From: an uncultured Anaerotignum sp.
Lineage (GTDB): Bacteria > Bacillota > Clostridia > Lachnospirales > Anaerotignaceae
Assembly (NCBI GenBank): GCA_910578425.1
Contig: CAJTQX010000004.1
Coordinates: 32,491-96,490, forward strand
Direction of reading: 5' to 3'
DNA: 64,000 bases
Made by a program: the position numbers and the translations under genes. The notes under the pieces are model-generated. The model saw nothing but the letters and a program-made list of their open reading frames with translations, was not told the origin of the DNA and ran no database searches. Of the stretch, positions 16,459 to 24,952 are shown in pieces (position 1 is the first letter of the stretch; each line of letters opens with the position of its first letter).

Positions 16459-17385
16459 TTAATGCTCCATTCTTTTTATCATTGTCAAAAGCCTTTCCAA
16501 ATCATCCCTGGAATAGTATTCAATTTCAATTCGGCCTTTATTCTTTTTTCTGTTCAGCTTTACCTTTGTCGCAAAAATGGATTTCAAATCATCTTCGATT
16601 GCCTGATAAAATAGGGTTTCATCATTTTCCGACTCTTCAGGGGCAGGCATGGGCGGCGTAAGTATCAGATTTTCCAGCCGCTGCTGTTCTTTTTTCACAA
16701 GTGCCTCCAGCGCGCGCACGCTCAGCCCTTCCTCTATGACATGCTCGGCCAGTTCAAACTGCGCATCATTATCTGAAATGCCTAAAAGCGTGCGGGCATG
16801 GCCGCCGCTGAGCTTGTTTTCTATCACAAAGTTTCGCACACGTGAGTCAAGCTGCAAAAGACGGAGGGAATTTGCAATTGCGGAACGACTTTTGCCAACT
16901 CTTTCTGCAATTTTTTCCTGACTCAGCTGAAATTCTTCCTGAAGTCGCTGATAGCTTTCGGCCTCCTCGATTGGATTGAGATCTTCGCGCTGTAAGTTTT
17001 CAACGAGTGCAGCCTCGAACGCTTCGCCTTCTTCCCATGCTTTTATTACAACAGGAATTTTTTGCAGACCGGCGATTTTTGCTGCACGCCAGCGGCGTTC
17101 CCCTGCGATGAGTTCATAAAAATCCTCATTTTTTTTCACAACAACTGGCTGAATCATGCCGTATGTTTTGAGAGATTCCGCCAGTTCTTCCAATGCCGTA
17201 GGATCAAAATATTTACGGGGCTGCTTGCGGTTCGGCTCAATTAAATCTATATCCAATTCATTTACTGCTTCGCCAGTTTGCTGCCGCAGGCTGACTTCCT
17301 TAAAATCTTCCATTTTATTGTTAATCAACGCTTCAATACCGAGCCCTTTTGAACCAAGTCCCTTTTTTTTCGCTGTCATGCTCAT
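16459..17385 (-). CDS. parB: ParB/Spo0J, chromosome partitioning CTPase
   Basis: A 308-residue ParB. The N-terminus KKKGLGSKGLGIEALI is the ParA-stimulating segment. The ParB/Srx CTP-binding fold spans about 35-130 (motifs QPRKYFD, GERRWRAAKIAG and ENLQREDLNPIEEA). The parS-reading helix-turn-helix lies about 135-205 (QEKIAERVGKSRSAIANSLRLL), then the C-terminal dimerisation region. It loads at parS and slides as a clamp. The ATG at 17385 overlaps the parA stop (ATGA), with GGAG upstream, implying coupled translation. Confidence 0.95.
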   Translation of the reverse strand: MSMTAKKKGLGSKGLGIEALINNKMEDFKEVSLRQQTGEAVNELDIDLIEPNRKQPRKYFDPTALEELAESLKTYGMIQPVVVKKNEDFYELIAGERRWRAAKIAGLQKIPVVIKAWEEGEAFEAALVENLQREDLNPIEEAESYQRLQEEFQLSQEKIAERVGKSRSAIANSLRLLQLDSRVRNFVIENKLSGGHARTLLGISDNDAQFELAEHVIEEGLSVRALEALVKKEQQRLENLILTPPMPAPEESENDETLFYQAIEDDLKSIFATKVKLNRKKNKGRIEIEYYSRDDLERLLTMIKRMEH

Positions 17386-18155
17386 TTCCACTCCTTCTCT
17401 ATCACTTCTTCTGCCAGCAAATCATATGCTTCCGCCCCTTTGGATTTCGGGTCGTAGAGCGATATTGGCAGTCCATGGCTGGGAGATTCTCCAAGCCTTA
17501 CGTTGCGGGGAATAATCGTGCGATAAACGTTTTTCCCCAGACTGCGTTTGACCTCCTCAACCACTTGCAGGGAGAGGTTTGTCCTTGCGTCAAACATGGT
17601 GAAAACAATGCCTTCTATTTCAAGTGCGGGATTTAGCCGCTCTTTTACAAGGTTGACGGTATGCAGAAGCTGCTCCAGACCTTCCAGCGCGAAATATTCG
17701 CATTGAATGGGAACAAGTACGGTATCTGCGGCTGTCAGTGCGTTTATAGTAATCAGATTGAGGGAGGGAGGACAGTCAATGATGATGAAATCATAGTTTG
17801 TCTTCACTTTTTGCAGTTCCTCACGAAGAATGAATTCGCGGCGATCCTTGCCAATCAGTTCGATTTCCGCGCCTGTCAGATTGATATTGGAGGGGAGAAT
17901 TTCCATTCCTTCCATACATGTTGGCTGTTTGACTTCCGAAACTGTTGCTTCGCCCAGAAAAATCTCATAAATCGTCTGTGCAATTTCGTTTTTTTCCAGC
18001 CCGAGCCCACTTGTTGTATTTCCCTGCTGGTCTGCGTCCACAACCAATATGCGTTTTCCTTTTTCCGCAAGGCTGGCGGAAAGATTGATAGCTGTTGTTG
18101 TTTTGCCAACGCCGCCTTTTTGGTTTGTAATCGCAATGGTGCGTGCTTTGCTCAT
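17382..18155 (-). CDS. parA: ParA/Soj, chromosome partitioning ATPase
   Basis: A 257-residue Walker-type ATPase. Deviant Walker A KGGVGKTT is at residues 13-20, VVDADQQGN follows near 40, and Walker B DCPPS lies near 125. It binds DNA as an ATP dimer and moves ParB-parS complexes; in Firmicutes it also regulates DnaA. Start at ATG 18155 after AAAGGCGG. It heads a parA-parB-DUF4446 operon, with the parS sites immediately upstream of the promoter. Confidence 0.96.
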   Translation of the reverse strand: MSKARTIAITNQKGGVGKTTTAINLSASLAEKGKRILVVDADQQGNTTSGLGLEKNEIAQTIYEIFLGEATVSEVKQPTCMEGMEILPSNINLTGAEIELIGKDRREFILREELQKVKTNYDFIIIDCPPSLNLITINALTAADTVLVPIQCEYFALEGLEQLLHTVNLVKERLNPALEIEGIVFTMFDARTNLSLQVVEEVKRSLGKNVYRTIIPRNVRLGESPSHGLPISLYDPKSKGAEAYDLLAEEVIEKEWK

Positions 18156-18204
18156 ATTTTTCCGCCTTTCTGCGATAGTTTTTCATATTTTTGCAGTTTT
18201 TATT

Positions 18205-18232
18205 ATTATAGCATATTGGAAGTGGTTTGCAA
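18205..18232 (-). promoter_or_regulatory. parA promoter
   Basis: On the minus strand TTGCAA (18227-18232) and TATAAT (18205-18210) are 16 bases apart. The first parS begins 12 bases upstream of the -35 box, so spreading ParB could repress its own operon. Confidence 0.7.
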
Positions 18233-18244
18233 AGAAAAAAGCAG

Positions 18245-18260
18245 TGTTTCACGTGAAACA
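18245..18260. promoter_or_regulatory. parS site 1 (perfect)
   Basis: TGTTTCACGTGAAACA is the exact 16-base palindromic parS consensus for bacterial chromosomal ParB. It lies between parA and the lipid kinase gene. Confidence 0.96.
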
Positions 18261-18284
18261 CTGCTTAAATTTTTGGTTTTGAAT

Positions 18285-18300
18285 TGTTTCACGTGGAACA
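18285..18300. promoter_or_regulatory. parS site 2 (one mismatch)
   Basis: TGTTTCACGTGGAACA differs from the consensus at one base and is a functional variant in Bacillus-type systems. It is centred 40 bp from site 1, about four helical turns, putting both on the same DNA face. Confidence 0.9.
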
Positions 18301-18309
18301 ATCTGCTTA

Positions 18310-19221
18310 TCAATCATAAAACTTTCCAAACACAGGCAATGCTCTCGGTAAAACCCGCACTTCAAACGGCATTTTTGGCCCCATCTCTCCATCTACGGTA
18401 GATTCCATGATCTTAAAGTTTTCATCCAGACATTCAATCTTAAAATAATCGTCCCGCAGATACAAAATATTTTTATGGTCACGGATATGGTCGCCCGAAA
18501 GCATTTTCAGGAACACAGGCGAAAGCTCTATCAGGGAGCGTCCGCGAATTGCAATCAGTTCAAACATGCCGTCTGTTACAGAAGCCTCGGGAGAAAGTTT
18601 GGTAAATCCGCCTGTACCCGCGCTGTTCATGATCATATATAGATAAAGGTTTTCTTCTATGACTTCATGACTTGTGGTGATGCGGAAAGGAATCTTATGA
18701 AAGCTCGGCAGTTGCTCCACACCTTTCAGATAATAGGAAAGGCTGCCGAGGGCATTTTTTACATCCTTATCCACTGTCTGCGAAACATTCGTCAGCAGAC
18801 CGCCCGCGCACACATTGATGAAGAAAATATTGCCGTTTACAACACCAAGATCAATATCAACCGGCTCTGTTTGCACGATAGTCCGGCAGCATTCCTCTAC
18901 CTTACCGCTTTTCAGCCCAAGGTAGGTCGCGAAGTCATTCGCTGTGCCGGAGGGAATGATTCCCAGGGGAATGCGCAGCCCGCGCCGCATCAGCGCATTG
19001 AGTACAATATTTACGGTACCATCACCGCCGGAGGCAACGATGATGTCATAATCCGCAGGCATCTGTGCAATATGTTTTTCGATATCGCCGGGGGAGAGGG
19101 TACGGAAGGGGTGGACCTCATAGCCGCCTTCCTGAAAAATTCCGATGCAGACGTCTAAGTCAAACTTAAAGCTCTTGTTGCCGGAAAAAGGATTATAAAT
19201 CAATTTCAACTTTTTCATCAC
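18310..19221 (-). CDS. Diacylglycerol kinase-family lipid kinase (DagK/YegS type)
   Basis: A 303-residue lipid kinase. The glycine-rich nucleotide loop GGDGT is at residues 65-69, preceded by the NPFSGNK start motif; the segment IIPSGTANDFA and the C-terminal beta domain are typical. The Bacillus homologue recycles diacylglycerol from lipoteichoic-acid synthesis, but the exact lipid cannot be read here. Start at the ATG at 19221, with the second Met codon as an alternative. It lies 17 bases after the argS stop, on the same strand. Confidence 0.88.
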   Translation of the reverse strand: MMKKLKLIYNPFSGNKSFKFDLDVCIGIFQEGGYEVHPFRTLSPGDIEKHIAQMPADYDIIVASGGDGTVNIVLNALMRRGLRIPLGIIPSGTANDFATYLGLKSGKVEECCRTIVQTEPVDIDLGVVNGNIFFINVCAGGLLTNVSQTVDKDVKNALGSLSYYLKGVEQLPSFHKIPFRITTSHEVIEENLYLYMIMNSAGTGGFTKLSPEASVTDGMFELIAIRGRSLIELSPVFLKMLSGDHIRDHKNILYLRDDYFKIECLDENFKIMESTVDGEMGPKMPFEVRVLPRALPVFGKFYD

Positions 19222-19238
19222 AACAGCCCCTTTCCATG

Positions 19239-20939
19239 TTACATCTGTTCGGGAGCGTCAATGCCCAAAAGACGCAGACCTTCTTTTAATACAGCCTCCA
19301 CAGCAAGCACAACGGCCAAACGCGCCTGCCTTGTTGCCGGTTCACTGTTCAAAATCGGGTTATCATGATAAAATTTATTAAACGCCTGCGCGATTGCAAC
19401 AAGATGGCGCGTGACAACGGAAGGTTCCAGCTTTTCTGCTGCATCGGCGATTTTTGCGGGGAATGCCTCCAAAAGTTTGCAGACGTCCAGAGAAACTTCG
19501 TCGGAAAGCGTACTGAAATCAATCTGTGTATCGGCAGAGGGCAGTTCTTCCGCGCGGCGCAGAATGCTGCACGCACGTGTATGCGTATACTGCACGTAGG
19601 GACCTGTTTCACCGTCAAAGTTCAGCATACGCTCCCAGGAGAATACAACGTCCTTGATACGGGTGTTGTAGAGGTCATTGAAAATGACTGCGCCAATGCC
19701 GACCTGTTTTGCAACATTCTCCTTATCTGCAAGGTCAGGATTTTTTTCTTCAATGATTTTTTTCGTTTCGCTGATTGCCTGATTGAGCAATTCCTCCATC
19801 AGGACTACATTTCCATGTCGTGTAGAGAGCTTGCCGCTGTCCAGGCTGACAAGGCCAAAGGGTACATGAACCAAATTCTGATACCAGTCGTAGCCCATTT
19901 TGTGAATGACCTCAAACCACTGTGCAAAGTGGAGATTCTGGTCGAGCGCGGTCAGATAGACACACTTGTCAAAATTGTATGTTTTTTTGCGGTAAAGCGC
20001 GGCGGTGATATCTCTTGTGGCATAAAGTGTGCCGCCGTCCTTTCGGATGATCAGGCAGGGAGGCATGTTTTTGTCTTCCAGATCTACAATCATCGCGCCT
20101 TCGCTTTCTTTCAGCAGTTGTTTCTGCTTCAATTCTTCCACAACGGGAGCCATTTTATCATTATAAAAGCTTTCGCCCGTATATGCGTCAAATTTAACGC
20201 CAAGCATATCATAGACGCGTTCAAACTCTTTTATGCTGATATCATAAAACCATTTCCAGAGAGAGAGAGCTTCCTCGTCGCCGTCCTGCATTTTTACAAA
20301 CCAGAGCCGCGCCTCGTCTTCCAATGCGGGGGCATGTTCCGCCTCGTCATGAAATTTTACGTAAATCCGCATCAGTTCCTGTATGCCGTCACGCTCAACA
20401 GCTTCTTTGCTGCCCCAGTTTTTGTAGGCAACGATTAGCTTGCCAAACTGCGTGCCCCAGTCGCCCAGATGGTTTACGCCGACACAATGATAGCCCAGCT
20501 CTTCGTAAATTTTATAGATGGCGTTGCCAATTACGGTCGAACGCAGATGGCCGACATGGAAAGGCTTTGCGATATTCGGGGAAGAATAGTCGATAACAAT
20601 GGTTTTGCCTTTGCCCATATCGCTTTTGCCATAATTTTCTTTTTCTGACAGCACGCGGCGCAGTACCTGCTCAGCATAAACGCCTTTGTCCAGAAAAAAG
20701 TTTACATAAGCCCCAACGACTTCCATTTTGGAAAGAAAGGCGGGCTGTTCCAGTTTTGCAATCAATTCCTGCGCAATCAGCGGCGGAGCCTTGCGAAAGG
20801 TTTTTGCCAGACGGAAACAGGGAAAAGCATAATCCCCCATTGCCTTATTGGCAGGCACTTCCACAGCCGCCGCGGCGTCTTCTGCGGAAATTCCGGCGGC
20901 GTCTGCCAGTAGTTTTGCGATTTCAAACTTAAAATCCAT
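19239..20939 (-). CDS. argS: Arginyl-tRNA synthetase
   Basis: A 566-residue class I synthetase. The HIGH motif appears as HVGH at residues 128-131 within SSPNIAKPFHVGHLRST. The KMSKS region has the degenerate form usual in ArgRS (DSGKLSTRHGN). The DALR anticodon-binding domain is at the C-terminus. ATG 20939 has GGAGGAAAAAAC immediately upstream; an in-frame extension to 21041 lacks support and would include the promoter leader. Confidence 0.97.
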   Translation of the reverse strand: MDFKFEIAKLLADAAGISAEDAAAAVEVPANKAMGDYAFPCFRLAKTFRKAPPLIAQELIAKLEQPAFLSKMEVVGAYVNFFLDKGVYAEQVLRRVLSEKENYGKSDMGKGKTIVIDYSSPNIAKPFHVGHLRSTVIGNAIYKIYEELGYHCVGVNHLGDWGTQFGKLIVAYKNWGSKEAVERDGIQELMRIYVKFHDEAEHAPALEDEARLWFVKMQDGDEEALSLWKWFYDISIKEFERVYDMLGVKFDAYTGESFYNDKMAPVVEELKQKQLLKESEGAMIVDLEDKNMPPCLIIRKDGGTLYATRDITAALYRKKTYNFDKCVYLTALDQNLHFAQWFEVIHKMGYDWYQNLVHVPFGLVSLDSGKLSTRHGNVVLMEELLNQAISETKKIIEEKNPDLADKENVAKQVGIGAVIFNDLYNTRIKDVVFSWERMLNFDGETGPYVQYTHTRACSILRRAEELPSADTQIDFSTLSDEVSLDVCKLLEAFPAKIADAAEKLEPSVVTRHLVAIAQAFNKFYHDNPILNSEPATRQARLAVVLAVEAVLKEGLRLLGIDAPEQM

Positions 20940-21050
20940 GTTTTTTCCTCCTATAATAACGGTACAACAGGCAAAACGCGTTTCCTGCGCCGTTTGTAAT
21001 ATAAATAAGATATCACATTTCATGTTTTTGGTACTTCTCATATACTCAAA

Positions 21051-21079
21051 ACTTTAGCATAAAAATGCAGGAAAAGCAA
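21051..21079 (-). promoter_or_regulatory. Probable argS promoter
   Basis: On the minus strand TTGCTT (21074-21079) and TAAAGT (21051-21056) are 17 bases apart, leaving a leader of about 105 bases. No T-box motif is seen in this leader, unlike serS. Confidence 0.4.
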
Positions 21080-21135
21080 GCAGTATCCCTTTGTACTGTG
21101 ATTGCGGGATATCCTGCCGCATCTCTGAAAAATAA

Positions 21136-21170
21136 TTGCCTTGGGCAAATAAAATGATTGACAAAGGCAA
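21136..21170. promoter_or_regulatory. Candidate operator of the MarR-GNAT gene
   Basis: TTGCC-TTG-GGCAA (21136-21148) is a perfect 5-3-5 palindrome, and AAGGCAA (21164-21170) repeats its left arm inverted. The second half overlaps a TTGACA (21159-21164). MarR proteins bind short palindromes overlapping their own promoters, so self-repression is plausible. Confidence 0.4.
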
Positions 21171-21213
21171 CTAATTTTATTAAACTATAATAAAGAAAGG
21201 GGCTGAGACTGCA

Positions 21214-22140
21214 ATGGAACGGAATACACAAAAACAAATCAGTGAAATCAGGAGTTTTAACCGATATTACACGAATATCCTTGGGCTGCTCGACCAGCAT
21301 ATTCTGGAAAGCGGGCTTTCGCTGGCGGAGGCGCGTGTGCTGTTTGAAGCCGGCAAAGCGGGCTGCACGCCGAAGCTGCTGGCGGAGGCTCTGCAAGTCA
21401 ATGCAGGGTATATCAGCCGCATTATAAAGGGACTGGAAACGGCTGGCTGGCTGGAAAGAAAGCCTTTCCGCGAGGATGGGCGCGTGCAGCTGCTGTCATT
21501 GACGAAAGCGGGGGAGGAAAAACTTGCCGCGCTGGAACAAAGCTCTGAGGAACAGATTGCATCGCTCATTGAGCCGCTGCCGGAGACACAGCGGACAGAG
21601 CTGACGCGGAGCATGGCGGCAGTGCGGACGCTTCTGACAGGCGGGAAGGAAATCCGACCGGAGGAGGTTACACTGCGTACAGAACAAAGGTCGGGCGATA
21701 TTGGTTATCTGACTTATATGCATGGGTGGATTTATCAGGAGGAATATGGCTATAACGCATGTTTTGAGGCATATGTCGCACAGTCTTTTTTTGAATATAT
21801 GCAGAACGCGGAGCCGGAAAGAAGCAGGATATGGTGCGCAGAGCATAACGAGAGGATTGTCGGTTGTATTGGCATTGTGGAGCGCGGAGAACGGGCGCAG
21901 CTGCGCTGGTTTCTGCTTGACCCGCTTTACCGCGGCATAGGATTAGGCAGACATTTGCTGGACGCCGCGCTGACGTTTGCGCGGGAAAAAGGTTTCCATA
22001 AGATATATTTAGAAACAACAGATGATTTGAAAGACGCAGTGCGCATGTACGAAAAAGCGGGTTTTCGCAAATGCGCGGAAAGACCGAATCACTCCTGGAG
22101 AGAGGATTTGACAGAGCTGGAGTTTGAAATGGAGTTATGA
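21214..22140 (+). CDS. MarR-GNAT fusion: winged-helix regulator with acetyltransferase domain
   Basis: A 308-residue fusion. Residues about 10-140 form a MarR winged helix (SLAEARVLFEAGKAGC, then LLAEALQVNAGYISRIIKGLE as the recognition helix). Residues about 155-308 form a GNAT acetyltransferase with the acetyl-CoA loop around LLDPLYRGIGLGRHLLDAAL (R/Q-x-x-G-x-G/A type) and the YEKAGFRK motif. Such fusions are known in bacteria, and substrates are mostly unknown. A conserved palindrome lies upstream. It converges with the FadR-type gene and shares a terminator with it. Confidence 0.9.
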   Translation: MERNTQKQISEIRSFNRYYTNILGLLDQHILESGLSLAEARVLFEAGKAGCTPKLLAEALQVNAGYISRIIKGLETAGWLERKPFREDGRVQLLSLTKAGEEKLAALEQSSEEQIASLIEPLPETQRTELTRSMAAVRTLLTGGKEIRPEEVTLRTEQRSGDIGYLTYMHGWIYQEEYGYNACFEAYVAQSFFEYMQNAEPERSRIWCAEHNERIVGCIGIVERGERAQLRWFLLDPLYRGIGLGRHLLDAALTFAREKGFHKIYLETTDDLKDAVRMYEKAGFRKCAERPNHSWREDLTELEFEMEL

Positions 22141-22147
22141 GAGGGAC

Positions 22148-22187
22148 AAAAAAGGCTTTATGCGGCAGACGCCGTATAAAGCCTTTT
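22148..22187. terminator. Bidirectional terminator
   Basis: AAAAGGCTTTATGCGG pairs with CCGTATAAAGCCTTTT around a 5-6-base loop, with A and T tracts on both sides. It serves the convergent MarR-GNAT and GntR genes. Confidence 0.88.
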
Positions 22188-22189
22188 GA

Positions 22190-22921
22190 TCAGCCGTATT
22201 TTACTGTCAGATTTACATAAGAAATATGCTCCCGCATAGCGGTGTAGGCAGTCTGATAATCCCCGTTTTTAATGGCTTCTATAATTTTTCCATGAAGCTC
22301 TATTGTAACATCGATTACACGTGGGTTCTGCGTGAGGGATTCGCGCAGGGAAAGACGGATACCCTTTTCAAAAGAATCTTTTGCCGCAATCATGGTACTC
22401 ATCAGCAGTTTATTATGCGTTGCAGCGGAAACCTGCATATGGAACATTGCGTCATAATCTACAAACTGATTGACATCATGGCGAAATTCAATCATTTTCC
22501 CATAGGAATATTCCAACTGGGAAATATCCTCAGGGGTGGCGCGTTTGGCGGCGTAGTTTGCCGTTTCGCCTTCCAGCATATAACGGAACTCCAAAAGGTC
22601 GCTCAGGTCGGAGTTTTCAACGGTGATGCTGAACGGTGCAATATTGACGATATTGTCGATTTGGTTGATGAATGTGCCGGCCTTGGAACGCTGGATAAAG
22701 CCGAATACAGCCAGAGCGGTATAGGCTTCCCGCAGGGTGCTCCTGCCAACGCCCAGCATTTCGCTGACGACGTTTTCATTTGGCAGCATATAGCCCGCGG
22801 GCAGCTGGCCGGAAATAATCAGTTCCTTAAAACGCTGGAACAAATTCTGCGAGATATTGTTTTTCCCCAAATCCTTCCGCAAAGAGGCAACGTTTTCCGC
22901 AAGGTAATCCGTTTCCGTCAT
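22190..22921 (-). CDS. FadR-subfamily GntR transcription regulator
   Basis: A 243-residue regulator. The N-terminal GntR winged helix covers about 20-90 (FKELIISGQLPAGYMLPNE, then MLGVGRSTLREAYTALAVFGF). The FCD all-helical effector domain follows, with metal/ligand His residues in DAMFHMQVSAATHN and the C-terminal REHI segment. The family senses carboxylic acids such as lactate or gluconate; the ligand is unknown here. ATG 22921 has GGGGG upstream. No obvious catabolic target operon lies next to it. Confidence 0.9.
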   Translation of the reverse strand: MTETDYLAENVASLRKDLGKNNISQNLFQRFKELIISGQLPAGYMLPNENVVSEMLGVGRSTLREAYTALAVFGFIQRSKAGTFINQIDNIVNIAPFSITVENSDLSDLLEFRYMLEGETANYAAKRATPEDISQLEYSYGKMIEFRHDVNQFVDYDAMFHMQVSAATHNKLLMSTMIAAKDSFEKGIRLSLRESLTQNPRVIDVTIELHGKIIEAIKNGDYQTAYTAMREHISYVNLTVKYG

Positions 22922-22972
22922 TGTAAATTCCCCCTTTTCTTTTACAGCAAAACGAAAAAGCATAAAGACCCA

Positions 22973-23109
22973 AAAGACCTTGAGGGCTCTGGTCTGCACT
23001 CCGTTCCGGTCCGCGCTGAACGAGCCTCCACCGGAGGCTCACCACCCTCAACCACCCGTAAGGGGCAAGCCCCTTAACCCGATTTCAGCCGCATAATATG
23101 CGGCTGGCG
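22973..23109 (-). repeat. Modular palindromic repeat (copy 2)
   Basis: Minus orientation. Units seen: GAGCCTCCACCGGAGGCTC, AAGGGGCAAGCCCCTT and AGCCGCATAATATGCGGCT. It lies in the 5' leader of the GntR gene, between its promoter and coding region. Confidence 0.7.
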
Positions 23110-23163
23110 TCTAAATTTATATAAAAACTTGTTGGATTTTGAGATATTCTGTTATTGCTTCTC

Positions 23164-23192
23164 AGTATACCACTTTGTTAATTATAAAACAA
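23164..23192 (-). promoter_or_regulatory. GntR gene promoter with possible self-operator
   Basis: Minus strand TTGTTT (23187-23192) and TATACT (23164-23169) with 17 bases between. TGGTATAC overlaps the -10 box and resembles half of the TGGTnnnACCA operators of FadR-type regulators. Confidence 0.6.
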
Positions 23193-23199
23193 GCACATT

Positions 23200-24384
23200 T
23201 TACGGTTTAGGGAAAACATATTCTTCCTGCATTTCCTCCAGCGGAATATCCCTGTCCAGCAGGAAACAGGCTGTTTCCTTATGGATTTCGCGCAGGCGGT
23301 TCTGGTCCTTTCTGCGGACAGTCTGATCCAGTTCAGGCTGGGGCAGGCTCAGCATTTCATAAACACTGCGCACTACAAAATGGTTTACATCTGCCGCACT
23401 GCGGAACTGTGTCCAGATTGGCACAAACGAAACTTCGCGCACATTGGGCGGTTCATTTCCGACTTTTTCAACAGTCAGATGCAGAACGATGCTGGCATTT
23501 CGGGGCGGCGTTGTCTGGGAGGATATGAAATTCCCGAGGGAATAGATGATAAAGCCGTCATGCTCTCCATCGCCATGATCCAGCCTGCGGTATTCCATGC
23601 GCTGCAAAACATGCGGGTGGCTGGCAAGCACAATATCCGCGCCGGATTCAAACATCAGGTCAGCCCAGTCCACGAATATCTGCCGCGGGGTGGATTCATA
23701 TTCATTGCCCATATGCGGCATAACAACCACAACATCTGCGTTTTCCCGCGCTTCTCTGATTTGCTGCACCATGCGGTCGTTGTCAATGAGGTTTACAAGA
23801 TACGGCTCGGGCATGGGTATGCCGTTCGTGCCATAGGTATAGGACAGGAAGGCGAAGCGAAGTCCGTTCACGTCTTTGTAGAGTATGGCGTCCTGCTCCT
23901 GCTGGGAACGGTTCGTTCCGAAATGCAGGATACCGTATTCATCCAGCTTGTCCAGCGTGCGGATGACGCCGGCTTTGCCCGTATCCATGCTGTGGTTGTT
24001 CGCCGTTGTCAGCAGGTTAAAGCCTGCGTCTTTTACGGCGTCCAGAAAGCTGTCAGGCGTATTGAAGCAGGGGAAGGAGGAATAGGGGCGGTCGGGCCCG
24101 CCGAATGTCAGTTCCAGATTGCCCAGGACGATATCCCGCCCTTCAAAATATTGCTTCATATCCTGAAAATTGTGCATAAAGTCATATGTCCCCGTTGCGG
24201 GGTCGTAGGATTCGTTATACTGATAGTCATGCACCATGATATCCCCGACTACCGCAAATGTGACTGTTTTCACAATTGGCGACTGTGTTCCTGCCTCCGC
24301 TGTAAACGTTGGCTGATCTGCGCCGCAGCCGACCAGCGGCAGAACGGATAAAAGCAGGGCGCAGAGTTGTTTTTTCTGAACCAT
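23200..24384 (-). CDS. CapA-family metallophosphatase-like lipoprotein
   Basis: A 394-residue exported lipoprotein (signal with lipobox LVGC, about residues 17-20). The PGA_cap/CapA calcineurin-like fold follows: VVGDIMVHD near residue 50, NLELTFGG, TTANNHSMDTG, PHMGNEYE, SHPHVLQ and YSLGNF, the metal-ligand series of this family. Members take part in poly-gamma-glutamate capsule work or other cell-surface roles. No pgs biosynthesis genes are adjacent, so a capsule role is not supported by context. ATG 24384 follows GGAGGG; longer frames are rejected. Confidence 0.88.
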   Translation of the reverse strand: MVQKKQLCALLLSVLPLVGCGADQPTFTAEAGTQSPIVKTVTFAVVGDIMVHDYQYNESYDPATGTYDFMHNFQDMKQYFEGRDIVLGNLELTFGGPDRPYSSFPCFNTPDSFLDAVKDAGFNLLTTANNHSMDTGKAGVIRTLDKLDEYGILHFGTNRSQQEQDAILYKDVNGLRFAFLSYTYGTNGIPMPEPYLVNLIDNDRMVQQIREARENADVVVVMPHMGNEYESTPRQIFVDWADLMFESGADIVLASHPHVLQRMEYRRLDHGDGEHDGFIIYSLGNFISSQTTPPRNASIVLHLTVEKVGNEPPNVREVSFVPIWTQFRSAADVNHFVVRSVYEMLSLPQPELDQTVRRKDQNRLREIHKETACFLLDRDIPLEEMQEEYVFPKP

Positions 24385-24401
24385 TGCAATCCCTCCAAAA
24401 T

Positions 24402-24438
24402 GAAACGGCAGGCGGAAAAAAGTCCGTACCTGCCGTAT
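24402..24438 (-). terminator. Weak hairpin between the small membrane gene and capA-like gene
   Basis: ACGGCAGG pairs with CCTGCCGT (24405-24412 and 24429-24436), followed on the minus strand by TTCATTTT. Read-through into the lipoprotein gene is likely. Confidence 0.45.
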
Positions 24439-24440
24439 GG

Positions 24441-24728
24441 TTATTCTTCCTCTTCTGGATGATAGCCCAGCCCTTTTGCGACATTCCTTCTGGATATGTA
24501 ATACACAAAAAAGCAGATAGCCGTCGGCACCAGCATAAACAGAAAATACTGAAAGGAGCGGGAAACTGCCCACACGATAATGGAAATCACACCAATGAAG
24601 GATGCGAAAAGCAGCCCCGGCCATTTTCCGTCTGGTCTGCCGGAAATTACACCCTCAATGAATATGATAACGAACAGGAGCGAAAGCGTTTTTCCGAGTT
24701 CCAGCATAAAATCAATATCAAAACTCAT
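24441..24728 (-). CDS. Small membrane protein of unknown function
   Basis: A 95-residue protein with three hydrophobic spans (around 12-30, 38-55 and 58-76) and an acidic C-terminal tail EEEE. I do not recognise the family. ATG 24728 with GGGGGTC upstream is chosen over an in-frame ATG at 24824 that lies upstream of the promoter. Probably cotranscribed with the CapA-like lipoprotein. Confidence 0.65.
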   Translation of the reverse strand: MSFDIDFMLELGKTLSLLFVIIFIEGVISGRPDGKWPGLLFASFIGVISIIVWAVSRSFQYFLFMLVPTAICFFVYYISRRNVAKGLGYHPEEEE

Positions 24729-24765
24729 TTCATGACCCCCATGTACATTTGTCCTTCTTTTGATA

Positions 24766-24794
24766 AGCATAGCACTTTGCAGGGGGAAAGTCAA
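24766..24794 (-). promoter_or_regulatory. Promoter of the small membrane / CapA-like operon
   Basis: On the minus strand TTGACT (24789-24794) and TATGCT (24766-24771) are 17 bases apart. Confidence 0.7.
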
Positions 24795-24917
24795 TAAAAG
24801 TCCCGCCTGAATGAGGATTTTCATCCTTTTCTGACCTGTTTTAAATTATAAGGTAAGAAAATTTTGAAAATTACTGCCGAAATCCTTAAAAAATGTTGTG
24901 AAATCAATACTTTCCGC

Positions 24918-24946
24918 TTGTCGGCAAAGACAAATTATGGTATAAT
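24918..24946 (+). promoter_or_regulatory. gyrB promoter
   Basis: TTGTCG (24918-24923) and TATAAT (24941-24946) are separated by 17 bases. The resulting leader is over 330 bases long. Confidence 0.7.
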
Positions 24947-24952
24947 CAAAAC

